Source of the DNA: an uncultured Ignavibacteria bacterium
GTDB taxonomy: Bacteria > Bacteroidota > Ignavibacteria > Kapaibacteriales > Kapaibacteriaceae
Length of the DNA stretch: 64,000 bases
NCBI GenBank assembly: GCA_903939735.1
Contig: CAJAIA010000009.1
Coordinates: 1-64,000 of the forward strand
Direction of reading: 5' to 3'
Shown here: in pieces, positions 24,799-33,185 of the stretch
Layout of the letters: every line of letters starts with the position of its first letter
Numbering within the stretch: position 1 is the first letter of the stretch
Position numbers and translations under genes: made by a program
Notes under the pieces: generated by a model
The model's database searches: none
What the model was told of the DNA's origin: nothing
The model's input: the letters and a program-made list of their open reading frames with translations, nothing else

Positions 24799-27461
24799 CG
24801 TACCACCTCGAATGTGCTTGAAGCAACGGCCGACCCTGTGTGAATAACAAAGAGGTACCGACCGCTCGGCAGCGACGGGGGAATGCTCCAACGAGCGCTA
24901 CGTCCCGTGTTGTCGAGTGTAGTGAGCATGATCTCCTCACCCAGTAGGTTAACGATCCGCGCTGTTGCCTGCGACAGATCGACGCCGCTGGCGAAGCCTA
25001 CAGCTCCGTCAGATCCAACGGGGTTTGAAACAACCGACGCACGCAGCAGCGGCTGACGTGTGGTGATGAAGCGTCCCACCGAATCAAGACGGCAGATGCC
25101 CGCCGTGCGAAATGGCAACACAACGGGCTTCGGCTCTGAATTGCATGGATCAAAGACTAGGCTATCGATGATGATGTCCGTTGAGTCGCGCTCACCCAAA
25201 GCCACCGCGAGCTTGAACGTTCCCAGCGTATCGCTCTGCAACGCTCGGCGTCCGGAGAGTCGCACGCTCCGTAGTGTATCATCTGTTGTTCCCACTCCAA
25301 GCGGTCGCAACGGCAACAGCATCGTCTTATCAAATCGTGCAACGGCAGACCATTCTGTGGGGAGTGAATCGAGTGCTGTACCAGCTGGCACGGAGATGCG
25401 CAAAACAACTTCAATCGTCGACCCAGCGTCAGAACTATCCGCGCCTGCGTAGGACAGAAGTAACTGCGTGCTTCCATTCGACGACGACACGACCACGGTG
25501 ACGGTGTCGGTGGTTGTCGTGCAGCCATCTGAAGAGAACAGCGTCGCGCTATAGCGTCCCGGTGTAGTCACGCGTAGGTTTGTGTCTTGACCGATCACGC
25601 CGTTCGACCAAGCAACCCGCGCAATACTTCTGCCGTCTCGGATGTTAAGTACGACGCCGACCGAGTCGCACAGACGAATCGTGCCTAGTGGCTCAAGACG
25701 TCCGGATGGAGCATTGCCGCGTTTGATCTCAACGCTATCGGTGATTTCATTGCAACCTCCTTGAATCGTGTATCGAACGCGTAGCAATCCCGGACCTGAT
25801 GCAGTGTAACTCTGTCCCTGAGATCCATCAGGCCAAACAGTTGTTGCCGTCGGTTCCGTGAACGTCACAACTGTAGTATCGTTTGGACTGCAGAGCACCG
25901 AGTCTGACGCCACGAGTCGCAAACGCTTGGTTGAGCAACCCGTGCGCACGAGATAACCATCCGAGATACCGCCACGATTCGACGTCTGAAATGACTTCCC
26001 AGGAACGTTGGTTTCAGGTAGGAGCGTGCTGTTCGTCGAACCACAGAAGTACTCTCCTTGCGATCCCGAGCGCAGAGCCCTGCCTCCAAATCCGAATCGC
26101 TGTTGATCCGCATCGAGGATACACTCGTCGGCATTACCCTCGTACTGTTCGGCAAGATCTCGACCAAAACCGAAATCAATTGTCCAGAGATACGCATTCA
26201 TTCCGTTCGTACCCGCAAAGGGTCCTACGGGTCCGTTAGAGAATACCAGCGGCAATCCAAAGAGGCTTTGATTCCTGGGGAGTGCAACACAGAGGTCATC
26301 GTTTATAGTTGAGATCGACTGCACCCAACGAACGGCATTCAGAAATCCCGATGTCTGCAGTGCGAACGCGTCGCCCCCGAATTGACTGCCACCGGCATAC
26401 GGAGGATTGACAGGTGATGGAACATTCCGCATTGGATTAATGAACGGACCACCGTTGTACACACCACAAGCGGTTACCGATACCGCCGACGCAAACAACG
26501 TCGGGTCATACTCGACCCGAGGCTGTACCGTGTACACAACGTCGTCACCCGTGCCGCCCATGTACATGTGCCAAACTGGACGCAGATTACTGTCGAGACG
26601 GGCAATAAATCCATCGTCGTTGAACACATCGCCTGAGCGGCTCTTCGAGATGTAGGCACTTCCCGGAAGATTGTCGCTGCGTGTTCGACCACCAATGTAT
26701 ACCTCACCGAGGGTGTTCTGCCGGCGAATGCACAGGATCTCATCGAGGTAGCGTCCGCCGAAGTACGTCACTACGTCTTGCACAAGAAGCGTCGTGCCGC
26801 CTGATCGATCGATGATATACTTGGCGACAACTCCATCACCGATACCTTGGCCGAGTGATCCGCCCCCTCCATACGACCGTTGTGGTGCACCGACTGTTGT
26901 GGGGAGATCCGTTGATGCCGTAATTCCGGCAACATAGACACGATCGTTGATGATGTCGATGCTTGTTCCTATGTCGTCGCGTGTTCCACCGAGAGTCGTT
27001 GATGCAAGCCGTTCACCGTTCGGTGCAACGAGCATGACACCCACGTCTGTGGTCCCAGCTGCGCCGAGCTGTGCACCACCGAGTGTGTTTGCTCCAACAT
27101 CTGCACTGCCTACAACAACAGCTGTTCCGTTTGCAGACACTGCAACTTCGTGCGGAGCGAACCCCTTGAACCACATCAACCAAAGAAGTTCACCTTCCGG
27201 CGAGAACTTCGCAAGGTAGCCGGGCCCTGCATTGTCTTGCGGACCCGACACACCGCGAGGTGCGGGGAAGTCTGTACTCTCGAACACACCGCACACGTAT
27301 GCATTCTCGTCGTTGTCGCAGTCCACATCGCGCGCTTCGTCGCGGCCACTTCCACCAAGGTACGTCGCCCACTGCACCTGCACCTGCTGCTGAGCAGGAA
27401 GGTATACTGATGTTACACTGAGTAGCAACAGCATGAGTGCACCACGTACTCCAACGATCAT
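24795..27461 (-). CDS. Secreted SBBP-repeat beta-propeller protein with T9SS sorting domain
   Basis: An 888-residue secreted protein. Signal peptide (about 1-24), then SBBP repeats starting 'WATYLGGSGRDEARDVDCD' and continuing with 'STTLGGTRDDIGTSIDI' and 'VWHMYMGGTGDDVVYTVQ', forming a beta-propeller to about residue 510. Two beta-sandwich domains (about 510-660) and a cohesin-like region 'AGSTIEVVLRISVPAGTALD' follow. The C-terminus ('SVVSNPVGSDGAVGF...LPSGRYLFVIHTG') is a T9SS sorting domain. Start and stop both overlap neighbours by ATGA, so it is translationally coupled between the WD40 and OmpA genes. Confidence 0.82.
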   Translation of the reverse strand: MIVGVRGALMLLLLSVTSVYLPAQQQVQVQWATYLGGSGRDEARDVDCDNDENAYVCGVFESTDFPAPRGVSGPQDNAGPGYLAKFSPEGELLWLMWFKGFAPHEVAVSANGTAVVVGSADVGANTLGGAQLGAAGTTDVGVMLVAPNGERLASTTLGGTRDDIGTSIDIINDRVYVAGITASTDLPTTVGAPQRSYGGGGSLGQGIGDGVVAKYIIDRSGGTTLLVQDVVTYFGGRYLDEILCIRRQNTLGEVYIGGRTRSDNLPGSAYISKSRSGDVFNDDGFIARLDSNLRPVWHMYMGGTGDDVVYTVQPRVEYDPTLFASAVSVTACGVYNGGPFINPMRNVPSPVNPPYAGGSQFGGDAFALQTSGFLNAVRWVQSISTINDDLCVALPRNQSLFGLPLVFSNGPVGPFAGTNGMNAYLWTIDFGFGRDLAEQYEGNADECILDADQQRFGFGGRALRSGSQGEYFCGSTNSTLLPETNVPGKSFQTSNRGGISDGYLVRTGCSTKRLRLVASDSVLCSPNDTTVVTFTEPTATTVWPDGSQGQSYTASGPGLLRVRYTIQGGCNEITDSVEIKRGNAPSGRLEPLGTIRLCDSVGVVLNIRDGRSIARVAWSNGVIGQDTNLRVTTPGRYSATLFSSDGCTTTTDTVTVVVSSSNGSTQLLLSYAGADSSDAGSTIEVVLRISVPAGTALDSLPTEWSAVARFDKTMLLPLRPLGVGTTDDTLRSVRLSGRRALQSDTLGTFKLAVALGERDSTDIIIDSLVFDPCNSEPKPVVLPFRTAGICRLDSVGRFITTRQPLLRASVVSNPVGSDGAVGFASGVDLSQATARIVNLLGEEIMLTTLDNTGRSARWSIPPSLPSGRYLFVIHTGSAVASSTFEVVR

Positions 27462-29614
27462 CGCATTCCTCCATCAAGAAGCAATCGCGACTGAACAGTA
27501 GCGCCGAATCGCATCACAACAACATACGGCTGGTGTGAATGCTCTGGAACATAGTTCGCTCCACGACCAACACAACGGCCGTCCATTGTGTACCACAACA
27601 CCTCATCTGCGCTGCGTAAGTGATCCATTGAGAGAGCGTCTGTGTCTGTCTCTTCGTAAACAGATGAAACTGGTACAGGCCACGGATCCTTGAGTCGTAC
27701 CACACGTCCGTCTGCCGTACCTGCGATCATCACTTCGTTATCAGGGTAGACCGAAAGGAATACTACTGGCGACCCGCCTGTCTCGAGCGTCTTCACGCGC
27801 GCCCCTGTTTTCGTCTCCACGATGACTATCGTACCGTCGTCCTGTCCTACGGCGAAAAACACTGCTGATCTGGAGCATGCAACTCGATTTCCGCGGAAGC
27901 CATCAATGAAGGGAGTTCCGATCGCCGGTAGCACGATCTTTTCCTGAAGACTCACGGCATCTACGATCACAGCATCAACCGCATCAGGCCGTGTGCGCCC
28001 ATATTGAATGAATACCAACACATCTGCTTCGCCAACCTGAGAAGCCGGAGCAAGGATGTCGATGACCGAAGCAGGAACCGATATCGTACCGAACGGCTGA
28101 CCACTTAGCCCGTCGAGGATGCGAATCGTGCTGTCTGCACAGCTCGTCACGATCCGTCCATCGCGCGTTGACAGGGCAACCCAAGGATTGCAGGCGTCGA
28201 TCGCCCACGAAGCAAATGGCTCAGGGTTGCCCGATTGCAACGCAAACGAACTGTCACGGCTAAGTACGATCAAGCGTTCTGTAGTCCTACTTGCTACCAC
28301 TGACGTAGCACGACGAGAGAATGTGGTATCCATGGACTTCAACGCAATGTCGTAGCGGCGCAGCCGACGTATCCCGTCGTCACCAACCGGAGTGAAGTAC
28401 AACGACTGACTAATTCTATCGAACGCTATTGATGCTGGTGTAGCGAACCCCCATGGTGGATTGCCGATAGTCTCGATCACCGAGCCATTCGCAACATCGA
28501 TGAGCCGAATCCGATCCGAGCTTGATGACGCGGTGGCTATCATGGTTCCATCGATCGACCAAGCGGCACGTCGTAGGTACCCAGTCATGCCCTCAAGGTC
28601 GAACATGAACGTATCCGTCGTGAGGTCCCATACCTGTACGTCGTTGCCCTGCGTGGCCACGTAGAGACGCTTTGCATTCTGGTCGATGGCGAGGGCTGAA
28701 ATCGGGCGTCCAAACTCGACAATCGTATCAGCATCGGAGCGCCCGTCCGTGTACCGACGCAGTCCGGCAAAGAGCACGCCCGCAGTTATCGTTCGTGTTG
28801 CGTCTTCAAGAACAACGAACTCAGGTCCACCAGCGATGCCGTAGTCAACATCACGTCTGTTCAGAATCGCGCCTGTGGCTGCATCCACGGTAAGGATCGC
28901 ATTCGATGCAGCCATCCGGATAGTGGTCGATGTGGCATAGGCCGCTGTATAGATAGGCGAACTTCCTCCAGAGCCGGGCGCAGCGCCGTCAACCACCGCA
29001 CGTACGGTAAGTCCAGGAACCGCTACGATTCGGGCAGGGTTTGGTACCGATGGCTCGTCCTTTCCACCTGGTAATGACGTCGTTATCGTCATCGAAGCTC
29101 CGTCCGGGTTCACGGCAATAGAGCGGATGGGCGACGAAAGGCGGATGGTGTCGAGAATCGTTCGATTGTTCAAATCCCACCTTCGTACAACACCCGCATC
29201 GTCTCCTACTGCAACCCAATCTCCTATTGGAGAGCACGCAACATCATTTACTTGAAGGGTGTGTTTTCCAAGAGTAAAGAGTAGTCGACCTGATGCGATC
29301 GACCAACACCTTACCCAACCGTCGGTATCACCCGTGATCACCATTGCTTCATCTGGCGTCACTGCCATGGAGCGACCACCGAGAAATTTGGTCGTTATCA
29401 ATGTAAGGGTGGCGTTCTTTGTTGCGAGGTCCCATACACGCAGAGAACCATCAAAGGAGCCAACCAGCAGACGTCCCTTCGACAATGGTACAACGTCGTA
29501 GGCTGGACGTGTATTGCCACCTCGTTCCCAGAGGATGTCGGGGAACTGCGACTGGGCCCTCAATGACATGGTAACTACGGCGAGTAGGCCAATAATGGAT
29601 GCTAGACGCTTCAT
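27458..29614 (-). CDS. Exported WD40-repeat beta-propeller protein
   Basis: A 718-residue protein. Signal peptide MKRLASIIGLLAVVTMSLRA, then at least ten WD40-like blades: 'LLVGSFDGSLRVWDLAT', 'VITGDTDGWVRCWSIAS', 'VAVGDDAGVVRRWDLNN', 'LYVATQGNDVQVWDLTT' and others through about residue 650. The final 65 residues may be a degenerate sorting domain ('VLWYTMDGRCVGRG'). Extracytoplasmic WD40 propellers are usually protein-interaction platforms. First gene of the operon with SBBP and OmpA proteins, overlapping the former by ATGA. The frame extends to 29656 but the signal peptide marks 29614 as the start. Confidence 0.82.
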   Translation of the reverse strand: MKRLASIIGLLAVVTMSLRAQSQFPDILWERGGNTRPAYDVVPLSKGRLLVGSFDGSLRVWDLATKNATLTLITTKFLGGRSMAVTPDEAMVITGDTDGWVRCWSIASGRLLFTLGKHTLQVNDVACSPIGDWVAVGDDAGVVRRWDLNNRTILDTIRLSSPIRSIAVNPDGASMTITTSLPGGKDEPSVPNPARIVAVPGLTVRAVVDGAAPGSGGSSPIYTAAYATSTTIRMAASNAILTVDAATGAILNRRDVDYGIAGGPEFVVLEDATRTITAGVLFAGLRRYTDGRSDADTIVEFGRPISALAIDQNAKRLYVATQGNDVQVWDLTTDTFMFDLEGMTGYLRRAAWSIDGTMIATASSSSDRIRLIDVANGSVIETIGNPPWGFATPASIAFDRISQSLYFTPVGDDGIRRLRRYDIALKSMDTTFSRRATSVVASRTTERLIVLSRDSSFALQSGNPEPFASWAIDACNPWVALSTRDGRIVTSCADSTIRILDGLSGQPFGTISVPASVIDILAPASQVGEADVLVFIQYGRTRPDAVDAVIVDAVSLQEKIVLPAIGTPFIDGFRGNRVACSRSAVFFAVGQDDGTIVIVETKTGARVKTLETGGSPVVFLSVYPDNEVMIAGTADGRVVRLKDPWPVPVSSVYEETDTDALSMDHLRSADEVLWYTMDGRCVGRGANYVPEHSHQPYVVVMRFGATVQSRLLLDGGMR

Positions 29615-29728
29615 ACCGGAACAACTTTCGCAAATGGAGACATCGAAGTCATACACCCATGAGGCCCTGTTGTGTCACGCGCACCTATGCACACATCTCG
29701 ATTGTGACATTTGCGCACATTATGGGTG

Positions 29729-29736
29729 TAGCTTTG
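29729..29736 (+). promoter_or_regulatory. TAnnTTTG element immediately before the ECF sigma gene
   Basis: TAGCTTTG is an exact match to the Bacteroidota -7 consensus and ends four bases before the GTG start at 29741, which would make the transcript leaderless. Confidence 0.4.
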
Positions 29737-29740
29737 TTCA

Positions 29741-30298
29741 GTGGTTCAATTTCCCCTCCATAGCGCCCACGAAGAACTACTTTCACTCGTGAACAACCCG
29801 GCAACACGAGACGAGAGCTTTGGTGCGTTCTACGACGCGTTCAGCCGTCGGGTGTACGCCTACGCACTTCGAATGACGCAGTGCAGGGACACGGCATCGG
29901 ATATCACCCAAGAGACCTTCATCCGTGTCCATGCGCACCTGAAGCGTGGAAACACAATTGTCGATCCATTGCCCTTCTGCATAATGTTGGCACGGCAGCG
30001 TGTTGCCAACGTTGTGCGTGACGAGAAGGAACAGCTCAGTGTGCACGAGTCATGTCTGGTCGTCGACCCCTACGAGGCTATCCTCGCGGCAGACCTGTCA
30101 GTCCATATCGTTAACGCCGTCGAGTCACTCCCTGCTGCGCTGCGCGAGGCATTCATCCTTCGTTACTACGATGGTTTGTCGTACGACACCATTGCCGAAA
30201 TGATCTCTGAATCAGCAGGCAGTGTGCGAATGCGTGTCCATCGTGCAAAGGCATTATTACGTCAGCAGCTCGTCCATGTTCGGAGTGATGTACGCTGA
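29741..30298 (+). CDS. ECF-family RNA polymerase sigma factor
   Basis: A 185-residue sigma-70 family factor with region 2 ('FYDAFSRRVYAYALRMT' and 'ASDITQETFIRVH', about 30-90) and region 4 ('LPAALREAFILRYYDGLSYD' then 'IAEMISESAGSVRMRVHRAK', about 125-178). It directs RNA polymerase to a small regulon. The GTG at 29741 is preferred over the GTG at 29789 because the residues between ('HEELLSLVNNPATRDESF') match the conserved leading helix of Bacteroidota ECF factors. Its stop and the next ATG share a base (TGATG), so the anti-sigma-like partner is coupled. Confidence 0.9.
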   Translation: MVQFPLHSAHEELLSLVNNPATRDESFGAFYDAFSRRVYAYALRMTQCRDTASDITQETFIRVHAHLKRGNTIVDPLPFCIMLARQRVANVVRDEKEQLSVHESCLVVDPYEAILAADLSVHIVNAVESLPAALREAFILRYYDGLSYDTIAEMISESAGSVRMRVHRAKALLRQQLVHVRSDVR

Positions 30299-31311
30299 TG
30301 CGAGCAAGTGCCTACATCCTTATTCAACGATATCTCGACGGAGATCTCTCTGAGGTAGAACTCGAAGCATTTCTGCACGATCTTGAGCATGATAGCGAAC
30401 TCGCTTCAATGCTCGAGTGCGAAGTCAACATCGATGCATCCATTATTGATGATGCGTTTGCCATCCAGCCTCCAGCCCAGTTGCGTACTGCGGTGTTAGC
30501 GTCGATTCAAGCCGAATCCCAGGCGGTGCAGCACGTCAGTCTGATCATGTCGAGCTTGGCCGTATCAGCCATCTCCATTGTGCTTCTCATGCTACCTGCA
30601 CTCTACAGCACGGATATTTTACGAACAGAGAGTACTGCAAGGGCTGGTATCCAGACGGCACAGCCCCCTCATCAGTTTGCAGTGCCATCACCACGTACTG
30701 CACGATTCATCACGAGTGATGTTGACGAGGATCGATCACCTGATGAAGCAATTGTGCAAACAGAACTCGACATCACCGATGTTCACAGGGTCAACGATGA
30801 GATCCCAGATTTACATCTTCACCAAGCGACTGCCACGCCACAGTGGCCGTTAACACTGCCATCGACAGTAGATATGTCGAATGTGTTGTCTGGTGTTGTA
30901 AGCCCATCAATCGTCGCACTTCGCTACGAGTTGGATCAATTCGACAATATCTCAGTGTTCGTCGAAGCCGGTGCTCTGCAGCAGCGCGAGATCGCGACGA
31001 CGTACGTCAACAACGTACAGATGACGAGTGCGAATACTGCGCTGATGCCATATGCATCTGTGGGGATAGGGGGCGAACTCTGGGAACTCCCGTTCGTATC
31101 TCGATCGATTTCCGGTATGGCAGCATTAGGAGTAACTCCGGTAGGACCAATGGTCACTGCAGACCTGACGATGAATCTGTTAAGAGTGGGGTCGCTTTCG
31201 TTTGACGTAGGTGTGCGATGCCTTGGTTCGATGAATCTTCGTCAACAGCAGTCGTTTAGTGCATCGGTGTCGCCGATACTGCGACTTGCAGTGCCGCTAA
31301 ACACGCAGTAG
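30298..31311 (+). CDS. Anti-sigma-like membrane protein with beta-rich C-terminal domain
   Basis: A 337-residue protein, coupled to the preceding ECF sigma gene. The N-terminal 75 residues are helical and acidic ('YLDGDLSEVELEAFLHDLE') as in anti-sigma domains, but the usual HxxxCxxC zinc motif is absent. One transmembrane helix follows (about 81-102), then a Pro/Ser/Thr-rich stretch, and a beta-rich region (about 200-337) with alternating hydrophobics: 'SVFVEAGALQQREIA', 'LMPYASVGIGGELWEL' and 'LSFDVGVRCLGSMNL', resembling an outer-membrane barrel fragment. The N-terminal pattern 'LDGDL...PP..L' is shared with the protein at 43226-44386, also paired with an ECF factor. Anti-sigma function is inferred. 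Confidence 0.7.
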   Translation: MRASAYILIQRYLDGDLSEVELEAFLHDLEHDSELASMLECEVNIDASIIDDAFAIQPPAQLRTAVLASIQAESQAVQHVSLIMSSLAVSAISIVLLMLPALYSTDILRTESTARAGIQTAQPPHQFAVPSPRTARFITSDVDEDRSPDEAIVQTELDITDVHRVNDEIPDLHLHQATATPQWPLTLPSTVDMSNVLSGVVSPSIVALRYELDQFDNISVFVEAGALQQREIATTYVNNVQMTSANTALMPYASVGIGGELWELPFVSRSISGMAALGVTPVGPMVTADLTMNLLRVGSLSFDVGVRCLGSMNLRQQQSFSASVSPILRLAVPLNTQ

Positions 31312-31350
31312 TGTGATCGACGAGATGATAAGACACGTCTATCAACGTAA

Positions 31351-31381
31351 ACGCCCCATCACGAATATCGTGATGGGGCGT
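31351..31381. terminator. Bidirectional terminator between convergent genes
   Basis: A perfect 14-base inverted repeat with a 3-base loop, followed by T-rich sequence. It lies between the rightward anti-sigma-like gene and the leftward barrel gene and can serve both. Confidence 0.85.
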
Positions 31382-31414
31382 TGTTGTTTCGCGTCTATTC
31401 TTGAGCTGAGGCGC

Positions 31415-32050
31415 TTAGAACATGTAGCCGATCATGACACCAACTTGGAAGTTGCCGATGAAGTCATCATCGCTGCGTGCAACCTTTGGAAGTGTATTCG
31501 ACAGACCGTTATAGAGATGTCCGCCAAATCGGAAGTTGTCGATTGTGTATCCAACTTCAGCACAGATGCCGAGGTCGAGTGGACTCATGCCATCGGGATC
31601 GTTATCATCGAAATTGATCGACTCTGTTTGCGTCAGACCCAACGCTGTAGCAGTGAACTCACCTGCAATGCCGTAGCCCAAGTACGGACCAACGCCGAAA
31701 TTCCAATTGCTTGTTCTGAAGTTGAGCTTTACGGGAACTTGGAGGTAGATCGGACTAGCTGAAATCGTTACGATACTGGTTGAGCGCTTTGCCCCCTTAC
31801 TTGTTACCTCGACACCAGTGCCAACGAAAAATGCGCTTGAGAGGGGAATGTCGACCACGCCTCCCACCATCCACGTGCGAACCGACGTGAGTTCCGTTGC
31901 GAATCCCTCGTAGTTATACGTCGATGAGTTCAGCGCCGCCTTAACCCCGAAGCGTGGTTGCATGTTGACCTCTGGCTGCGCCTGTTCTTGTGCTGTGGCC
32001 GTGGAAACTGCTCCAACGGCAAGTACTGCAGTGATGAACTGCTTGATCAT
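31415..32050 (-). CDS. Outer-membrane beta-barrel protein (PorT/OmpW-like class)
   Basis: A 211-residue protein with signal peptide MIKQFITAVLAVGAVSTATA. The mature part reads as an eight-stranded barrel: 'FGVKAALNSSTYNYEG', 'FFVGTGVEVTSKGAKR', 'WNFGVGPYLGYGIAG', 'DLGICAEVGYTIDNFRFGG' and a terminal 'VGVMIGYMF' ending in Phe, the usual signal for barrel insertion. It fits the Bacteroidota outer-membrane beta-barrel domain families (PF13568/PF13505 type). The ATG at 32050 with an AGGGGG site is preferred over the open frame to 32194. Confidence 0.85.
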   Translation of the reverse strand: MIKQFITAVLAVGAVSTATAQEQAQPEVNMQPRFGVKAALNSSTYNYEGFATELTSVRTWMVGGVVDIPLSSAFFVGTGVEVTSKGAKRSTSIVTISASPIYLQVPVKLNFRTSNWNFGVGPYLGYGIAGEFTATALGLTQTESINFDDNDPDGMSPLDLGICAEVGYTIDNFRFGGHLYNGLSNTLPKVARSDDDFIGNFQVGVMIGYMF

Positions 32051-32198
32051 GGAAAACCCCCTAAACTCATGAATGATGAAACAACATCTGCCTCGTTGCT
32101 GCAGACGCAAGCAAAGATCGGGTGCTCTCGCCTTCCTCGCAAGGTGTGGGGTGCAAGTGGCTTCTATACGCAAACGCGGCGTGGTGCTCACCATATCT

Positions 32199-32206
32199 TA
32201 CATTTG
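32199..32206 (+). promoter_or_regulatory. TAnnTTTG element immediately before the PAP2 gene
   Basis: TACATTTG matches the consensus and ends three bases before the ATG at 32210, pointing to a leaderless transcript. No ribosome-binding site is present in the remaining gap. Confidence 0.4.
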
Positions 32207-32209
32207 TAG

Positions 32210-32932
32210 ATGAAGTTCCTCCTCGTACTCCTCCTCGCTGCATGCACGGTGCATGCACAGCAACCAGACCTCAGCTCCCTTAACTGGGACGGTAGAATCG
32301 TTTATGAGTGCAACTCGATAAAGAGCGAGGGCCTCAAAGAAGTCTCCCGCTTCGTTTCAGATGGAGCACGGACAGTGTACATCGGAACGCCGATTGCGCT
32401 GTACACATACGGCGTCCTCGCATCGGCAATCGATGAGCCGTCAGCTGCAAATCGCTACGCCGCGCAGACGGGACTTCAGGCGGCGACAGCACTTGTGCTG
32501 TCGTATGGGATTGCTGTCGGAGCCAAGAACATCGTAAATCGTGAGCGTCCATACGTAGCTCATCCCGACCTCATTGTTAACGGTGAGGGGAGAGTTGATA
32601 CACATATGAACTCCTTCCCATCCGGACACACCACGGGAACGGCAGCAATGACAACGACGCTGATCTTACGGTATCCGAAATGGTATGTGATTGCCCCTTC
32701 CGTTGGATATGCCCTCTGGATGGGATTCTCGCGCATGAACCTCGGCGTTCACTACTTCACGGATGTTATGAGCGGGTATGCCATCGGAGCAGGTGTTGCC
32801 TGTGGCGTCCATCTGTTGAGCAATGAACTCTTCAAGCTCGCCGAGCCAATTCTGCCGTCTGATGGTTCTATTGCTGTTGGCCTAGGCGGTACGCCAACAA
32901 ATCCGGTCTTCACGCTCTCGATGAGCTTCTAA
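32210..32932 (+). CDS. PAP2-family membrane phosphatase
   Basis: A 240-residue protein with signal peptide (ends 'CTVHA') and about five further hydrophobic helices. The tripartite phosphatase signature is complete: 'KNIVNRERP' (KxxxxxxRP), 'SFPSGHT' and 'SRMNLGVHYFTDV' (SRxxxxxHxxxD). It should dephosphorylate lipid phosphates such as undecaprenyl pyrophosphate or phosphatidic acid at the outer face of the membrane. It diverges from the barrel gene at 31415-32050 and ends 25 bases before a strong terminator. Confidence 0.92.
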   Translation: MKFLLVLLLAACTVHAQQPDLSSLNWDGRIVYECNSIKSEGLKEVSRFVSDGARTVYIGTPIALYTYGVLASAIDEPSAANRYAAQTGLQAATALVLSYGIAVGAKNIVNRERPYVAHPDLIVNGEGRVDTHMNSFPSGHTTGTAAMTTTLILRYPKWYVIAPSVGYALWMGFSRMNLGVHYFTDVMSGYAIGAGVACGVHLLSNELFKLAEPILPSDGSIAVGLGGTPTNPVFTLSMSF

Positions 32933-32957
32933 GCCGCGATCACCATAAGCCTAACAA

Positions 32958-32990
32958 AAAACCCCATCACGCTGGTCGTGATGGGGTTTT
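32958..32990 (+). terminator. Intrinsic terminator after the PAP2 gene
   Basis: A perfect 14-base inverted repeat with a 5-base loop and flanking A and T runs. It can also end the leftward tRNA-Lys transcript. Ten bases of the stem (CCCCATCACG) are shared with the terminator at 31351-31381. Confidence 0.85.
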
Positions 32991-32998
32991 ATCGTCTG

Positions 32999-33072
32999 TG
33001 CTCCCTCGGGGACTCGAACCCCGGGCCCTCTGATTAAGAGTCAGATGCTCTAACCAGCTGAGCTAAGGAAGC
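32999..33072 (-). tRNA. tRNA-Lys (CTT anticodon)
   Basis: The minus strand folds as a 74-base cloverleaf: seven-pair acceptor GCTTCCT/AGGGAGC, D-arm GCTC..GAGC, anticodon stem TCTGA/TCAGA with loop CTCTTAA (anticodon CTT), and T-arm CCGGGGTTCGAGTCCCCG. The discriminator is A and the 3' CCA is not encoded. Confidence 0.95.
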
Positions 33073-33075
33073 CCA

Positions 33076-33105
33076 CAAAGATACGGAGCTCTCGGAAATG
33101 TGCAA
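33076..33105 (-). promoter_or_regulatory. Bacteroidota-type promoter of tRNA-Lys
   Basis: The minus strand reads TTG, 19 bases, then TATCTTTG, ending four bases before the tRNA 5' end. Both elements and the spacing fit the -33/-7 promoter consensus of Bacteroidota. It is the best promoter match in the window. Confidence 0.6.
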
Positions 33106-33127
33106 GGGTCAGGGGGCGAAAACAACA

Positions 33128-33161
33128 CGAGCCGCTCATCCTTGGAAGAATGAGCGGCTCG
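33128..33161 (-). terminator. Terminator of the hppA gene
   Basis: A perfect 12-base inverted repeat with a 10-base loop, followed on the minus strand by TGTTGTTTT. It lies 24 bases after the hppA stop codon. Confidence 0.85.
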
Positions 33162-33185
33162 CATGATTGAGCGATGTCGTGTGGC

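Noticed and set aside
29789-29791. GTG at 29789 as start of the ECF sigma factor
   Set aside because: It would remove the conserved leading helix; the GTG at 29741 keeps it, although that requires a leaderless or very short leader.
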